A stretch of 64,000 nt of DNA from Prochlorococcus sp. AG-363-L02 (GTDB lineage: Bacteria > Cyanobacteriota > Cyanobacteriia > PCC-6307 > Cyanobiaceae), in assembly GCA_003280185.1 (NCBI GenBank), contig QCFP01000001.1, positions 1 to 64,000 of the forward strand, written 5' to 3'. Under the pieces are notes generated by a model, which saw nothing but the letters and a program-made list of their open reading frames with translations, ran no database searches and was not told where the DNA came from. Positions within the stretch are counted from its first letter, which is position 1; each line of letters opens with the position of its first letter. Made by a program: the position numbers and the translations under genes. Shown here in pieces: positions 30,127-39,308 of this stretch.

Positions 30127-32919
30127 TTATGCTGCACTAGTAAGTGAATTTTTAATGGAGATTTGTTTTTCTGTAATTGTCTTCACTCCTTCACCATTTT
30201 CGAGTTGATGTAAGATTTTTTTTGCATGATTTAAAACTTTTTTGGGTACCCCTGCTAAGCGTGCTGCTTCAATGCCATAGCTTTTATTGGCTCCTCCAGG
30301 AACAACACGATGAAGGAATAGAAGATCGTTACCAGTTTCTTCAACAAGAACTTGGAAGTTCTCTACATTTTTGATTTGCTTTGCTAAATGATTTAGCTCG
30401 TGATAGTGGGTAGCAAAAATTGTTTTAGAACAAAGAATTTCCGCTAGGAATTGACTTACAGCCCAAGCTATTGATAAACCATCATAAGTAGCAGTTCCTC
30501 TTCCTATTTCGTCTAGCAAAACTAGTGATCTATCAGTTGCGTGATGAAGGATATAGGCTGTTTCAGCCATTTCAACAATGAAAGTTGATTGCCCTGCAGC
30601 AAGATCATCAACAGCTCCTACCCTAGTAAATATTTGGTCAGCAATGCTAATGCATGCTTTCTTTGCAGGTATCCAACTTCCTATTTGTGCCAACAATTGT
30701 ATTAACCCTATTTGTCTAAGATAACAGCTTTTCCCACTCGCATTTGGGCCTGTAAGTATTATTAGTTCTGTTCCTTCACCAAGCCGTAGATCATTTGGAA
30801 TAAAAGATTCATTTACTAATAATTGCTCTACAACTGGATGTCTAGAATCTTCAAGATGCAAGAGGCGTTTGTTGTCTGTTTTTAAAGGCTCTAAAATTTC
30901 TGGCTGGCAGTATCCATTCGTAGCTGCCACTTCTGCCAAACTAACAATTGCATCTAATCCAGCGACAGCTCTAGCTGCATTGCGAATTTCGCTTGTATAT
31001 TTGCTGACTTTTTCTCTTACCTGACAAAAGACGTCATACTCACGTTGTGTGCAACGTGCTTTAAGTTGAAAAATCTTTTCTTCTCTCGACTTTAATACTG
31101 GTGTTACAAAGCGTTCCTCATTGGCAAGTGTTTGCCTTCTAATCCAATGTTCAGGAACTGCTTTAGCTTTAGCTTTACTTACGGCTAAAAAATAACCAAA
31201 TGTCCTGTGATATTGAAGCCTAAGGTTCGGTATATTGCTATTCTTTCTTTCTATATTTTCTTGACTATTTAACCATTTCTCCTGGTCATCGATTTGGTTT
31301 CTTAATCCATCTAAAATTTTATCTACGCCATCATAAATAATACCTCCATCGCTTAGGCTTAATGGTGGATTTTCGATAATACTTTCTCGAATTATAGATG
31401 CAACTTGTATTAATTTAGGATTAACTTTTGCTAAGTCTTTGATGAAATTAGGCCCAATTGCATCTTTCGATGGCAATTCTCTTGAAAGATATGGCAATCT
31501 TTCAATGCCATCAGCAATAGCAATTAGGTCTCTAGGACTACTTTGACCTGCACTAGAGCGACCTGCTAATCGTTCAAGATCACCCATAGGCTTAAGAATT
31601 TTACGAAGCGATTTGCGAGCATGTTTTTGTTTGACTAACCAACTAATAATTGCCTGTCTCGCTTTAATTTTCTCGATATGAATCAGTGGATTTTCCAACC
31701 ATCGTCGGAGACATCTTGCTCCCATTGCTGTGAGTGTTTGATCAATAGCCCAAAGTAAAGAACCAAAAAATTGGCCCTTCCTTTGTGTTGATGTTATTTC
31801 AAGATTTCGTCTGGTTTGGGCATCTAACTTTAATGACTCATTTTTGAAGGTTATCTTTGGCAGATCAAGATTTGGTACGGACTCTTTGCTTACTTTTAAT
31901 TCACCATTAATAGGCTTAGTTGTATTTAGGTAACTTAGTAATCCTCCCGCGGCTCTAAATGCAAGAGGAACCTCTTGTAGACCAAGAAAATCTAGATTCG
32001 AAAGCTTATATGTCTCTTTTATTCTTTTTTCTGCTTCAGGGTAAGTAAAAGGAGTATTTCCAATTTTTGTGACATGTATATCCCGCGGACACCAGGAAGG
32101 ATTCGCTCCTTTTGTGTGTTCTGATACGAGAATTTCAGCAGCTTCTATTTGTGCTAAAGATTGAAAAAGTTCTGATTCTGATTCTTGTTGAGTTACTAAG
32201 AACTCGCCTGTGCTGACGTCAGCACAGGCGAATCCCCATACAAATGATTTAGTTTGTGGCTTTTCTTCAACTATCACTGCTGCCAACCAATTGTTGCGAC
32301 TTGCAGTTAATAGCTCTTCTTCCAGAATGGTACCTGGTGTTAGAACTCTTGTAATGCCTCTTTTTAATAAATTTCCTTTAGAAGGTGTCCTTTCTAACTG
32401 GTCGCAGAGAGCAATACTTTTACCTTTTCGTATCAATTCAGAGCAATATCTTTCAGCGGCATGGTGAGGAATGCCTGCCATGGGAACTCTTCCAATAGAT
32501 TTGCCTCCGTCTTTTCCTGTGAGAGTTAGTTCAAGCAGTTGTGAAAGAAGGATTGCATCTTCGAAAAAGCATTCAAAGAAGTCTCCTAATCTATAGAGCA
32601 ATATTCTTTCTGGATTAGCTTTTTTCAGCTCTACGTAATGCTTAAGGACCGGTGTTAAGAGCTCGACTTCAACCAATGTGTGGTGAGACCATGAAGGCTC
32701 GAGATTGTCTTGGATAGGGTTTTTAAAAAGGGTTTTTTTGTCTGTTGAGATTGGGTCCTTCCTTGTCCTTGGTCTTTGTTCAGCATCTAAAACAAGATCT
32801 TTTTCTGCAAGATCAGAAATATCGTTCAAATTGGGTTTTTGGAGGTTTTCCGTAACGAATGATTCTTCAGGAGAATCCCCAAATAGGCTGCCTTGCAGGG
32901 CTTTATCATCGCCAGCCAT
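30127..32919 (-). CDS. mutS: DNA mismatch repair protein MutS
   Basis: Recognises mispairs and starts mismatch repair. The 930-residue protein has about 80 extra N-terminal residues before the mismatch-binding domain ([16 protein letters not shown], where the usual FYE phenylalanine-glutamate pair reads FFE), the connector with ADVSTGEF, and the ATPase with Walker [11 protein letters not shown] and the [14 protein letters not shown] motif. The long charged N-terminal extension is poorly conserved. A perfect 28-bp palindrome lies in the connector-domain coding region (see 32204-32231). Confidence 0.96.
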   Translation of the reverse strand: MAGDDKALQGSLFGDSPEESFVTENLQKPNLNDISDLAEKDLVLDAEQRPRTRKDPISTDKKTLFKNPIQDNLEPSWSHHTLVEVELLTPVLKHYVELKKANPERILLYRLGDFFECFFEDAILLSQLLELTLTGKDGGKSIGRVPMAGIPHHAAERYCSELIRKGKSIALCDQLERTPSKGNLLKRGITRVLTPGTILEEELLTASRNNWLAAVIVEEKPQTKSFVWGFACADVSTGEFLVTQQESESELFQSLAQIEAAEILVSEHTKGANPSWCPRDIHVTKIGNTPFTYPEAEKRIKETYKLSNLDFLGLQEVPLAFRAAGGLLSYLNTTKPINGELKVSKESVPNLDLPKITFKNESLKLDAQTRRNLEITSTQRKGQFFGSLLWAIDQTLTAMGARCLRRWLENPLIHIEKIKARQAIISWLVKQKHARKSLRKILKPMGDLERLAGRSSAGQSSPRDLIAIADGIERLPYLSRELPSKDAIGPNFIKDLAKVNPKLIQVASIIRESIIENPPLSLSDGGIIYDGVDKILDGLRNQIDDQEKWLNSQENIERKNSNIPNLRLQYHRTFGYFLAVSKAKAKAVPEHWIRRQTLANEERFVTPVLKSREEKIFQLKARCTQREYDVFCQVREKVSKYTSEIRNAARAVAGLDAIVSLAEVAATNGYCQPEILEPLKTDNKRLLHLEDSRHPVVEQLLVNESFIPNDLRLGEGTELIILTGPNASGKSCYLRQIGLIQLLAQIGSWIPAKKACISIADQIFTRVGAVDDLAAGQSTFIVEMAETAYILHHATDRSLVLLDEIGRGTATYDGLSIAWAVSQFLAEILCSKTIFATHYHELNHLAKQIKNVENFQVLVEETGNDLLFLHRVVPGGANKSYGIEAARLAGVPKKVLNHAKKILHQLENGEGVKTITEKQISIKNSLTSAA
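32204..32231. repeat. Perfect 28-bp palindrome inside mutS
   Basis: The half-site TCGCCTGTGCTGAC (32204-32217) is followed immediately by its exact reverse complement GTCAGCACAGGCGA (32218-32231). It encodes the conserved ACADVSTGE segment of MutS. GC content is 18 of 28, well above its surroundings. The transcript could form a stem of about 12 bp with a four-base loop. Confidence 0.95.
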
Positions 32920-33071
32920 CTATCCCTACCCCGTTAAAGATGGGCATCGTAAGGGAGATTCGTTCCTTTGGATGTGAAGCCTCGCGACATCATTGCTACG
33001 TTTTTCCTGGATTCTTATCCACCATGGGAGAATATCTTGGTTAGAGCATTGGCTCAGCTGCTTCATCTCCA

Positions 33072-33296
33072 ATGAACACTATTAGTTTTATCGCTGCAAA
33101 CGCGCTTTTATTTGCGTCTCTGATTCTTGTCGTGGCAGTACCACTGCTGTTTGCCTCAGATACAGAAAGTTATGGCAGTCGATCCAGGAATATTCGATTG
33201 ATCGAGAATGGTTGTGGAATTTGGTTCCATATTTTGCTCGTCAATGGTTTGATTTCTGAGTATGTCGCACATCAGTTGGTTGGGGTTTCTTTTTAG
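33072..33296 (+). CDS. psbZ: Divergent photosystem II protein PsbZ (Ycf9) candidate
   Basis: A 74-residue protein with two membrane helices (about residues 5-28 and 48-66). LILVVAVPLLFAS fits the first helix end VVGVPVAYAS of PsbZ, and GCGIWFHILLVNGLISEYVA aligns with GSGLW...VLVVGLLNFFVV of the second. Known PsbZ are about 62 residues; this one has an unusual loop (SYGSRSRNIRLIENG) and a C-terminal tail of about 8. Position between mutS and ribH is where Prochlorococcus carries psbZ. PsbZ sits at the edge of the photosystem II core and affects antenna coupling. Confidence 0.72.
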   Translation: MNTISFIAANALLFASLILVVAVPLLFASDTESYGSRSRNIRLIENGCGIWFHILLVNGLISEYVAHQLVGVSF

Positions 33297-33355
33297 GCTC
33301 TTTCTATGATGAGCGATTGAAAGTTTTTGACAATACTAGTTGTTTTGTATTTTCT

Positions 33356-33375
33356 GGGGGTTGGGTTCAATCCCC
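33356..33375 (+). other. GC-rich hairpin upstream of ribH
   Basis: GGGGGTTG (33356-33363) and CAATCCCC (33368-33375) can pair over eight positions with one G-U pair and a GGTT loop. It stands 48 bp before the ribH ATG and 60 bp after the psbZ stop. No T-run follows, so it is a poor terminator. It may be a 5' leader structure. Confidence 0.5.
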
Positions 33376-33422
33376 TATCTTCTAGTGTAGTTAGATAATT
33401 ATGGCAGTTGCTGCTCTTTAAA

Positions 33423-33917
33423 ATGGCTACAATTGAAGGACGTTTTACTGAAATCTCAACTTTACGCATAGCCGTAGTAGTTGCTCGATTTAATGACTTA
33501 GTCACTAGCAAGCTTCTTACTGGTTGTTTGGACTGTTTAGAAAGGCATGGTATTGATACTTCAGAACATAGTTCTCAGCTTGATATTGCTTGGGTCCCAG
33601 GTTCCTTTGAATTACCACTTGTGGCTCAACAGTTGGCACGAAAAGCTAGTTATCAGGTAATCATTACTCTTGGGGCTGTAATTAGAGGTGATACGCCTCA
33701 TTTTGATGTTGTAGTAGCTGAGTCAAGCAAGGGGATTGCTTCTGTTTCAAGAGAGACAGGAATACCAATTATTTTTGGTGTACTCACAACAGACAATATG
33801 CAACAAGCTCTTGAGAGAGCTGGCATTAAGAATAATTGCGGGTGGAATTTTGCGCTGCAGGCTCTCGAAATGGGTTCGCTGATGGGGGAAATAGAATCGT
33901 CCAAGCTTGCAAGATGA
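33423..33917 (+). CDS. ribH: 6,7-dimethyl-8-ribityllumazine synthase
   Basis: Makes lumazine, the direct precursor of riboflavin. The 164-residue protein shows [23 protein letters not shown], the catalytic region [14 protein letters not shown] with the active-site His, and [18 protein letters not shown] at 33423 is chosen because the family begins near here; an upstream in-frame ATG (33408) adds five unconserved residues. Confidence 0.96.
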   Translation: MATIEGRFTEISTLRIAVVVARFNDLVTSKLLTGCLDCLERHGIDTSEHSSQLDIAWVPGSFELPLVAQQLARKASYQVIITLGAVIRGDTPHFDVVVAESSKGIASVSRETGIPIIFGVLTTDNMQQALERAGIKNNCGWNFALQALEMGSLMGEIESSKLAR

Positions 33918-33991
33918 TTGTTTTAATTGACCAGTTACCCATTAGTGGTGCATGCTTGATTAGATTAAGAATGTAAATTCCTAGTTCGAGT

Positions 33992-34063
33992 GCGGATGTA
34001 GCTCAGTGGTAGAGCATCTCCTTGCCAAGGAGAGGGTCGAGAGTTCGAATCTCTTCATCCGCT
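33992..34063 (+). tRNA. tRNA-Gly(GCC)
   Basis: A complete cloverleaf of 72 nt: acceptor GCGGATG pairs with CATCCGC, the D-arm is GCTCAGTGGTAGAGC, the anticodon stem-loop is CTCCTTGCCAAGGAG with anticodon GCC, and the T-arm GAGAGTTCGAATCTCTT carries the TTCGAAT loop. The discriminator is T. No CCA is encoded. It borders the AT-rich glycan genes to its right. Confidence 0.97.
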
Positions 34064-34070
34064 TAGATTG

Positions 34071-34092
34071 AATCCCTGTTTAAACAGGGATT
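34071..34092 (+). terminator. Probable terminator after tRNA-Gly
   Basis: A perfect 22-bp palindrome (half-site AATCCCTGTTT) begins eight bases after the tRNA and is followed by TTTAAATTTT. The stem AATCCCTG/CAGGGATT with a TTTAAA loop and downstream T residues fits a rho-independent terminator. Confidence 0.7.
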
Positions 34093-34335
34093 TTTAAATT
34101 TTCAGAAATGCCAGGTGGCACTTGAGATGCCACTAGAAAAGTTTGGAAGTTTTCCTAGAGGTTTGGTACTTTTCCAATTAAAGGCTCTGTTATGGGTAGT
34201 CTATTTGATCAAAATCCATACCAAAAGTTTTATGTGGTTGGATTTCTCCACTAGCAGCTCCATCAATTCAATTTGCACTGCTCCTGAAGAAATCACTCCA
34301 TCTCACTGGTTTGGAAACATAAATTTAAGTAATTG
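34093..34335. other. Junction between tRNA-Gly and the methyltransferase gene
   Basis: No convincing gene. It holds a weak hairpin (GTGGCA at 34115-34120 with TGCCAC at 34128-34133) and a 20-codon ORF at 34192-34254 (MGSLFDQNPYQKFYVVGFLH). Just after it a different frame continues sensibly to a stop (ISPLAAPSIQFALLLKKSLH onward), so this may be the remnant of a frameshifted gene. Confidence 0.4.
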
Positions 34336-35088
34336 ATGTTGTTAGATTTTGGCCATACAATCGATGAGGTAAACGATAAAGGGCTTTCAAACTTGTTTAA
34401 CAAACTTACAAATATCGCAACTAGGCTGTTTAATTATGCTCGCTCCAAAAACTTTATCAGAGATAAATCGATATATAATGAGTATATCAAAAACAATAAA
34501 ATTCGTAAGTTACATATTGGATGTGGTAGAAGCCTAATTAAAGGTTGGCTAAATACTGACTATTATGGCGGTAAAGATATTATGAGATTAGACGCAACCA
34601 AGAAATTCCCTTTTAAAGATAATGAGTTTGATTATATATTTAGTGAGCACATGATAGAACATATATCCTATAATGATGCAACTAAGATGTTGAAAGAGTG
34701 CTTTAGAGTACTTAAACCAGGCGGTAAAATTAGAATCTCAACCCCTGATATTAGAAAAATAATCACCTTATTCAATCCAAAAACTGAAACTCATAAAAGT
34801 TATATTGAATGGTCGATTGAGAATTGGTGTTGTGATAAATACCCAAAAGTTTTTAGCCCTGCTTTTGTAGTTAACAATTATGTTCGTGACTGGGGACATA
34901 AATTTATATATGACATAGAAACACTTGAATTAAATTTATCGATAGCTGGCTTTGTTGATATTCCCAAAAAGACATTATCTATTGCTGAAAGCTCGGATGT
35001 TAATTTAAGCCTTCTGGAGAATGAAGCAAGAATGCCTCCTGGATTTCTTGAATTTGAGACAATAACTTTAGAGGGACTGAAACCATAA
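34336..35088 (+). CDS. Class I SAM-dependent methyltransferase
   Basis: A 250-residue methyltransferase beginning at ATG 34336. Motif I is KLHIGCGRSLIKGWLNTD, typical of the Methyltransf_11 group found in sugar and glycan clusters; motif post-I is the acidic MRLDATKKFPF, and HMIEHI plus ECFRVLKPGGKIRISTPD give motifs II-III. The substrate is unknown; neighbours in nucleotide-sugar synthesis suggest a surface sugar. The gene is AT-rich and Lys, Ile and Asn-rich, unlike the preceding housekeeping genes, and lies right of the tRNA, which is consistent with horizontal acquisition. Confidence 0.85.
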   Translation: MLLDFGHTIDEVNDKGLSNLFNKLTNIATRLFNYARSKNFIRDKSIYNEYIKNNKIRKLHIGCGRSLIKGWLNTDYYGGKDIMRLDATKKFPFKDNEFDYIFSEHMIEHISYNDATKMLKECFRVLKPGGKIRISTPDIRKIITLFNPKTETHKSYIEWSIENWCCDKYPKVFSPAFVVNNYVRDWGHKFIYDIETLELNLSIAGFVDIPKKTLSIAESSDVNLSLLENEARMPPGFLEFETITLEGLKP

Positions 35089-35203
35089 TTTTTTCTCGTC
35101 TGAGAGTTTAGGAATAATTTCTAAGGCCACCCATTTGTTAAATGAAGAAGCCTTTTGAATAAGTTTAGTAAGTTAAGAACACTAATGATGCCCTAAATTA
35201 TTA

Positions 35204-36400
35204 TTATTTAGACCAGATTGCGAAATTTGATTTTCCTGTGAGGGTTGTTTTGATTAAGTTTTTAATAGAACGAAATTTCAAAGGTCCATCTGGGAAATAT
35301 CTCCAGTTTATAGATAAGTATGAGAGACTTTTTTTGTGTAAAAGTTCTTCAACTATTTCATATTTTGATGCTTCATCTAGTGTATTTTTAACAAAGGAAT
35401 AGGCTTTGTTGGAGCTATTATAGTTAGCATCTAATGTTTTAGAGCAGAAAATTAATGATTCATATAATGTCATTGATAAAATGATAGAAGCATGACTTTT
35501 AGAAAGTCTTGCATATAGATATTTTGTAAATAGCATTGTAAATATTTTCCGCCATGATTTTGCTAAGTCCTTTTTATTTGCAAAATTATTTTTATTTTTC
35601 TCTAGATAACAATACATTGATATCAATACACCACAAAAATATATAAGTGGCACATTTAATGGATTCATTGTTGTATTGATGTTGCGATAAAATTTCCTCA
35701 TCTTTTCATCCATCGTTTTGCTCTCGATTTCTTTGCCTCCTCCCCCCCAATGTGATTGATCGTAGAAATATAGAAGTTCTGGAGATTGGTATAAAGGCCC
35801 TTGGATAGCTAGATGAACCATCCAAACATAATCAAAACTATATTGCTCATATGGCCAATCAAGTAACTTTTCAAGAGGCTTTATGCTGACTTGTTTCTTA
35901 TCGGTTACAGCATAAAAAGACACTCCATATTTACCCTGAGCAAAAATATCAAGAACTCGTTTGTATGGATCTTTAGTTATATTTTGTGTCAGAATTTTAC
36001 CAGATAGTAAAGTGCCTACATTAGTTGAATGATAATTAGGTATACCATGCCATGCAACACAATCTGGGTGGTTATCTATTGAATTTAATACAGATTTATT
36101 AAGAGCTGGAGAGATATAATCATCATCTCCCAGCCAAAGAAAATATCGATTATTAACCAGCTTATAAAGATTAACATAGTTTTTATACATTCCTAAAGAA
36201 GGTTTGTTCTGAAAATAACGAACTCTAGGGTCTAATTTTTGAGCAAGTTCTCCTAACTCTTGATTAGAGCCATCATCTGAAAGAATTATTTCAGAGACAA
36301 TAGATCCCTGAGTTATGGCACTAGCTATGCAGAGAAGTGTTCTTTTATCATTTTTATAAAGTGGTACTGTTACGCTAACTGAAATGTTTTGATTGTTCAT
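35204..36400 (-). CDS. Family 2 glycosyltransferase (GT-A)
   Basis: A 398-residue protein with an N-terminal GT2 domain: VTVPLYKNDKRTLLCIASA, IILSDDGSNQE and the metal-binding WLGDDDYISP (about residues 92-101). The C-terminal 200 residues have no clear domain, and no membrane helix is strong. A role in transferring a sugar to a surface polysaccharide or lipid is likely; donor and acceptor are unknown. High AT content and orphan flanks (115 bp and 204 bp without genes) suggest acquisition. It is transcribed opposite to the methyltransferase. Confidence 0.85.
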   Translation of the reverse strand: MNNQNISVSVTVPLYKNDKRTLLCIASAITQGSIVSEIILSDDGSNQELGELAQKLDPRVRYFQNKPSLGMYKNYVNLYKLVNNRYFLWLGDDDYISPALNKSVLNSIDNHPDCVAWHGIPNYHSTNVGTLLSGKILTQNITKDPYKRVLDIFAQGKYGVSFYAVTDKKQVSIKPLEKLLDWPYEQYSFDYVWMVHLAIQGPLYQSPELLYFYDQSHWGGGGKEIESKTMDEKMRKFYRNINTTMNPLNVPLIYFCGVLISMYCYLEKNKNNFANKKDLAKSWRKIFTMLFTKYLYARLSKSHASIILSMTLYESLIFCSKTLDANYNSSNKAYSFVKNTLDEASKYEIVEELLHKKSLSYLSINWRYFPDGPLKFRSIKNLIKTTLTGKSNFAIWSK

Positions 36401-36604
36401 GTAATTGAGAAATCATTTGTAATTAATTAGGCAAGCAATTATGCCTGAGGGCTAATAACTCAGCGATTTTCTATAGTTTGATTGTGGGCGATTCATACTT
36501 TAGCTTATTAAAGGCTAAGTGATTAGGTTTTAATACAGAGATATTATAAATCAATAGCACCTTCCCTAAGGATAATGTTTTATAAATAGATATCTACTTT
36601 GTTC

Positions 36605-37078
36605 TCATAGAGTTCTTTGTTTAGCTCTCTTTTTTAAAAGTAGACTTTGTTGATTAACTTTTTCGAAACCAAATTGGTTGTAAAATTCAGAACAATTACT
36701 TGTCATTAGATATATCCTTTCAACGTTTTTAAGTGAATCGGACCTCAAAAGCGCATCTACTATTTTTTTACCTAATCCTTTGCCTTGGAGGTCCTGCGGA
36801 ACTATGACGTCCCACAGCACAGCTCGGTAGACGCTATCACTTGTAGCGCGGCCAAAGCCAACAATTCTATTTTTCTCCCACACACTTATTACTACTTGGC
36901 TACCTGCAAGTAGTCTTTTGATGCTGATTAAGTCACGATTCTCAGCCCAAAAAGCATGGTCATCAAAAAGAATTTTTAATTTTTTTAACCCTCTTATAGG
37001 TTTCAAGCCTGGTCCTAGGCCTAACCATCGGAGGCCTATAGCTCCTCTTCCATGTTTAATCAGTTTTATAGAAGGCAT
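36605..37078 (-). CDS. GNAT N-acetyltransferase, Ycf52-like
   Basis: A 157-residue acetyltransferase with the acetyl-CoA site motif A DVIVPQDLQGKGLGKKIVDALL (Q/R-x-x-G-x-G/A as QGKGLG) and motif B region NCSEFYNQFGFEKV. The arrangement resembles Ycf52/NSI, a GNAT in red algal plastids and plant chloroplasts. Targets may be protein N-termini or lysines. Because it stands next to rfbA, acetylation of a dTDP-amino sugar is an alternative, but its similarity seems closer to Ycf52. It is divergent from rfbA with a 44-bp gap. Confidence 0.78.
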   Translation of the reverse strand: MPSIKLIKHGRGAIGLRWLGLGPGLKPIRGLKKLKILFDDHAFWAENRDLISIKRLLAGSQVVISVWEKNRIVGFGRATSDSVYRAVLWDVIVPQDLQGKGLGKKIVDALLRSDSLKNVERIYLMTSNCSEFYNQFGFEKVNQQSLLLKKRAKQRTL

Positions 37079-37122
37079 TGTGAATGGTCTCTATGTCAGC
37101 ATGAAGGCAGTAACAGCTGTAC

Positions 37123-38019
37123 ATGAAGCGTAAGGGGATCATTCTTGCTGGCGGTTATGGCACCAGGCTATATCCGATTACCAAGGCAGTTTGTAAGCAG
37201 CTGTTACCTGTCTATGACAAGCCTATGGTGTTTTATCCATTAACAACCTTAATGCTTTCAGGTATTCGAGAAGTTCTTGTCATTACAACTCCTCAGGATC
37301 TAGCGAGTTTTCAAAATTTGCTAGGTGATGGCAGTGACTTGGGTATGGAGATTAATTATCAGCTGCAAATGAGTCCAGATGGTTTGGCACAAGCATTTTT
37401 GATTGGTGAGAAATTTCTCAATAATTCTCCAGTCACATTAATACTCGGCGATAATATCTTTCATGGTAATGATTTAGTCCCTCAGTTGATTGCCAGTCGT
37501 TCTAAAGACGTAGGTGCGACATTATTTGCCTATCCAGTGAGTGACCCAGAAAGATATGGTGTTGTTGAGTTTTCTCAAGATGGTCAAGTCTTAAATATTG
37601 AGGAGAAACCAAAAAATCCTAAAAGTACTTATGCAGTTACAGGATTATACTTTTACGATCATACTGTTGTTGAACGCGCCAAATCTGTTCAACCTTCTTC
37701 TAGAGGAGAATTAGAAATAACCGATTTGAATCTTCAGTATTTACAAGATGGTTTGTTGCATGTTGAATTAATGGGTCGCGGCATGGCCTGGCTTGATACT
37801 GGCACTTGCGATTCTTTGCAGGAGGCAGCAGCTTATATACGCACTTTGGAACACAGACAGGCTTTAAAAGTTGGTTGTCCAGAAGAAGTGGCGTGGCGAT
37901 TAGGATGGATTACAGCTGAGGATTTAGCTGAATTGGCACATCCTTTGCGCAAGAGTGGTTATGGGGATTACTTGCTTGATCTTCTTCAAAAACCACAGCC
38001 AAATATTGCAATGTCATAA
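37123..38019 (+). CDS. rfbA: Glucose-1-phosphate thymidylyltransferase
   Basis: Makes dTDP-glucose from glucose 1-phosphate and dTTP, the first step toward dTDP-rhamnose and other deoxysugars. The 298 residues contain the nucleotide loop [22 protein letters not shown] and [17 protein letters not shown], with the typical WLDTGT. It is followed 120 bp later by rfbB. rfbC and rfbD for dTDP-rhamnose are not in the window, so the final sugar is not known. Confidence 0.96.
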   Translation: MKRKGIILAGGYGTRLYPITKAVCKQLLPVYDKPMVFYPLTTLMLSGIREVLVITTPQDLASFQNLLGDGSDLGMEINYQLQMSPDGLAQAFLIGEKFLNNSPVTLILGDNIFHGNDLVPQLIASRSKDVGATLFAYPVSDPERYGVVEFSQDGQVLNIEEKPKNPKSTYAVTGLYFYDHTVVERAKSVQPSSRGELEITDLNLQYLQDGLLHVELMGRGMAWLDTGTCDSLQEAAAYIRTLEHRQALKVGCPEEVAWRLGWITAEDLAELAHPLRKSGYGDYLLDLLQKPQPNIAMS

Positions 38020-38139
38020 TCCATTGCTGCTATGAAAGGTTCTGTTAATTTTTTTTTGAGGCCTTATAAAATTAGTTAGTAATCCTCGATGATTAACTTT
38101 TGATTCATGTGTTTTATTTTAGTCCGTTAATCGCTATCT

Positions 38140-39249
38140 ATGACTATTTATTCTCCAGAAATATTTCAAATCAATTCGCTTCTTGCTGATAGGCAGCGAA
38201 TTCTTGTAACGGGTGGAGCTGGCTTTATAGGAGGTTGCTTGATTAGGCGGTTATTAACAGGAAGCAATGTAAAAGTGTTTAATTTAGATAAGTGTGGTTA
38301 TGCCAGTAATTTGAAAAGTATTCAGCAGGTTGGTGAATCATCACAACGTCATGAATTGATCAATGTAGATTTATCTGATGCAGGCTTGATTGATGAAGCG
38401 ATTATTTATGCTAATCCAGATATAGTTTTTCATCTTGCAGCTGAGAGTCATGTTGATCGATCAATTGATGGACCAAAAACCTTTCTAGATAGCAATGTAA
38501 TAGGCACCTTTAATCTTTTACAAGCTATTCGTAAATTTTGGGAGTCTTTACCTCCTAAGAGAAAGGGCTCTTTTCGGCTTATTCACATAAGTACGGATGA
38601 GGTTTTTGGATCTTTAGGTAATGCAGGATATTTTTCTGAAGATACACCATATAACCCCAGCTCTCCTTATGCAGCTACTAAGGCGGCTAGCGATCACCTC
38701 GTTAGAGCTTGGAATCTTACTTATGGCTTACCCGTGGTTGTAACAAATTGCTCAAATAATTATGGCCCTTGGCAATTCCCAGAGAAGCTAATCCCATTGG
38801 TCATACTTAAGGCTTTACAGGGAAAACAAATTCCCCTTTATGGAGATGGTATGAATACCAGAGATTGGCTTTATGTTGAGGATCACGTCGACGCGCTATT
38901 GTTATCAGCAATCAAAGGTGAGATAGGTAAAAGTTATTGTGTGGGGGGCAATGGTGAATGTACAAATAAGCAAATCGTTTATTCAATTTGTTCACTCCTC
39001 GATGCAAAAATACCTAATTCTGCTCCTCATAGTAGTTTGATTAGCTTTGTTCAAGATAGACCAGGCCATGATTTTCGATATTCAATTGATTCAAAAAAAA
39101 TACAGGAAGAATTAGATTGGAGACCAAGGCATAGCTTAGAAGAAGGACTCAAAAATACAGTAGAGTGGTATTGTAATAATCTTAGTTGGTGTAATGATGT
39201 GGTTAATAAGTCTGGTTATGATGGCCAACGAATGGGACATATAAATTAG
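38140..39249 (+). CDS. rfbB: dTDP-glucose 4,6-dehydratase
   Basis: Converts dTDP-glucose to dTDP-4-keto-6-deoxyglucose. An extended SDR of 369 residues with GGAGFIGG, STDEVFG (the catalytic Thr-Asp-Glu set) and YAATKAASDH (catalytic Tyr and Lys). It pairs with rfbA just upstream. The N-terminus carries about 20 residues before the glycine loop, slightly longer than usual. The product can feed rhamnose, fucosamine or other branches; partners are not present here. Confidence 0.96.
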   Translation: MTIYSPEIFQINSLLADRQRILVTGGAGFIGGCLIRRLLTGSNVKVFNLDKCGYASNLKSIQQVGESSQRHELINVDLSDAGLIDEAIIYANPDIVFHLAAESHVDRSIDGPKTFLDSNVIGTFNLLQAIRKFWESLPPKRKGSFRLIHISTDEVFGSLGNAGYFSEDTPYNPSSPYAATKAASDHLVRAWNLTYGLPVVVTNCSNNYGPWQFPEKLIPLVILKALQGKQIPLYGDGMNTRDWLYVEDHVDALLLSAIKGEIGKSYCVGGNGECTNKQIVYSICSLLDAKIPNSAPHSSLISFVQDRPGHDFRYSIDSKKIQEELDWRPRHSLEEGLKNTVEWYCNNLSWCNDVVNKSGYDGQRMGHIN

Positions 39250-39261
39250 CTGATAGAAAAG

Positions 39262-39277
39262 CAACCCTTATGGGTTG
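39262..39277. terminator. Short hairpin between convergent rfbB and ABC exporter
   Basis: CAACCC (39262-39267), loop TTAT and GGGTTG (39272-39277) form a six-bp stem in the 59-bp gap between convergent genes. The position suits a two-way terminator, but the T-run is weak. Confidence 0.4.
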
Positions 39278-39308
39278 TAAACTTTATGCCAGAATCATTA
39301 GAACTAAT

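Noticed and set aside
33072..33296. Frameshift in psbZ
   Set aside because: I compared other frames in the second half; the best match to the second PsbZ helix is already in frame, so no frameshift is supported.
33356..33420. tRNA-like T-arm GGTTCAATCCCC after psbZ
   Set aside because: No matching acceptor stem, D-arm or anticodon arm can be built around it; the second half of a stem pairs only as a local hairpin.
34115..34336. 73-residue plus-strand ORF between the tRNA and the methyltransferase
   Set aside because: It starts at a GTG without a ribosome binding site, its sequence is not protein-like, and other frames in the same stretch read better.
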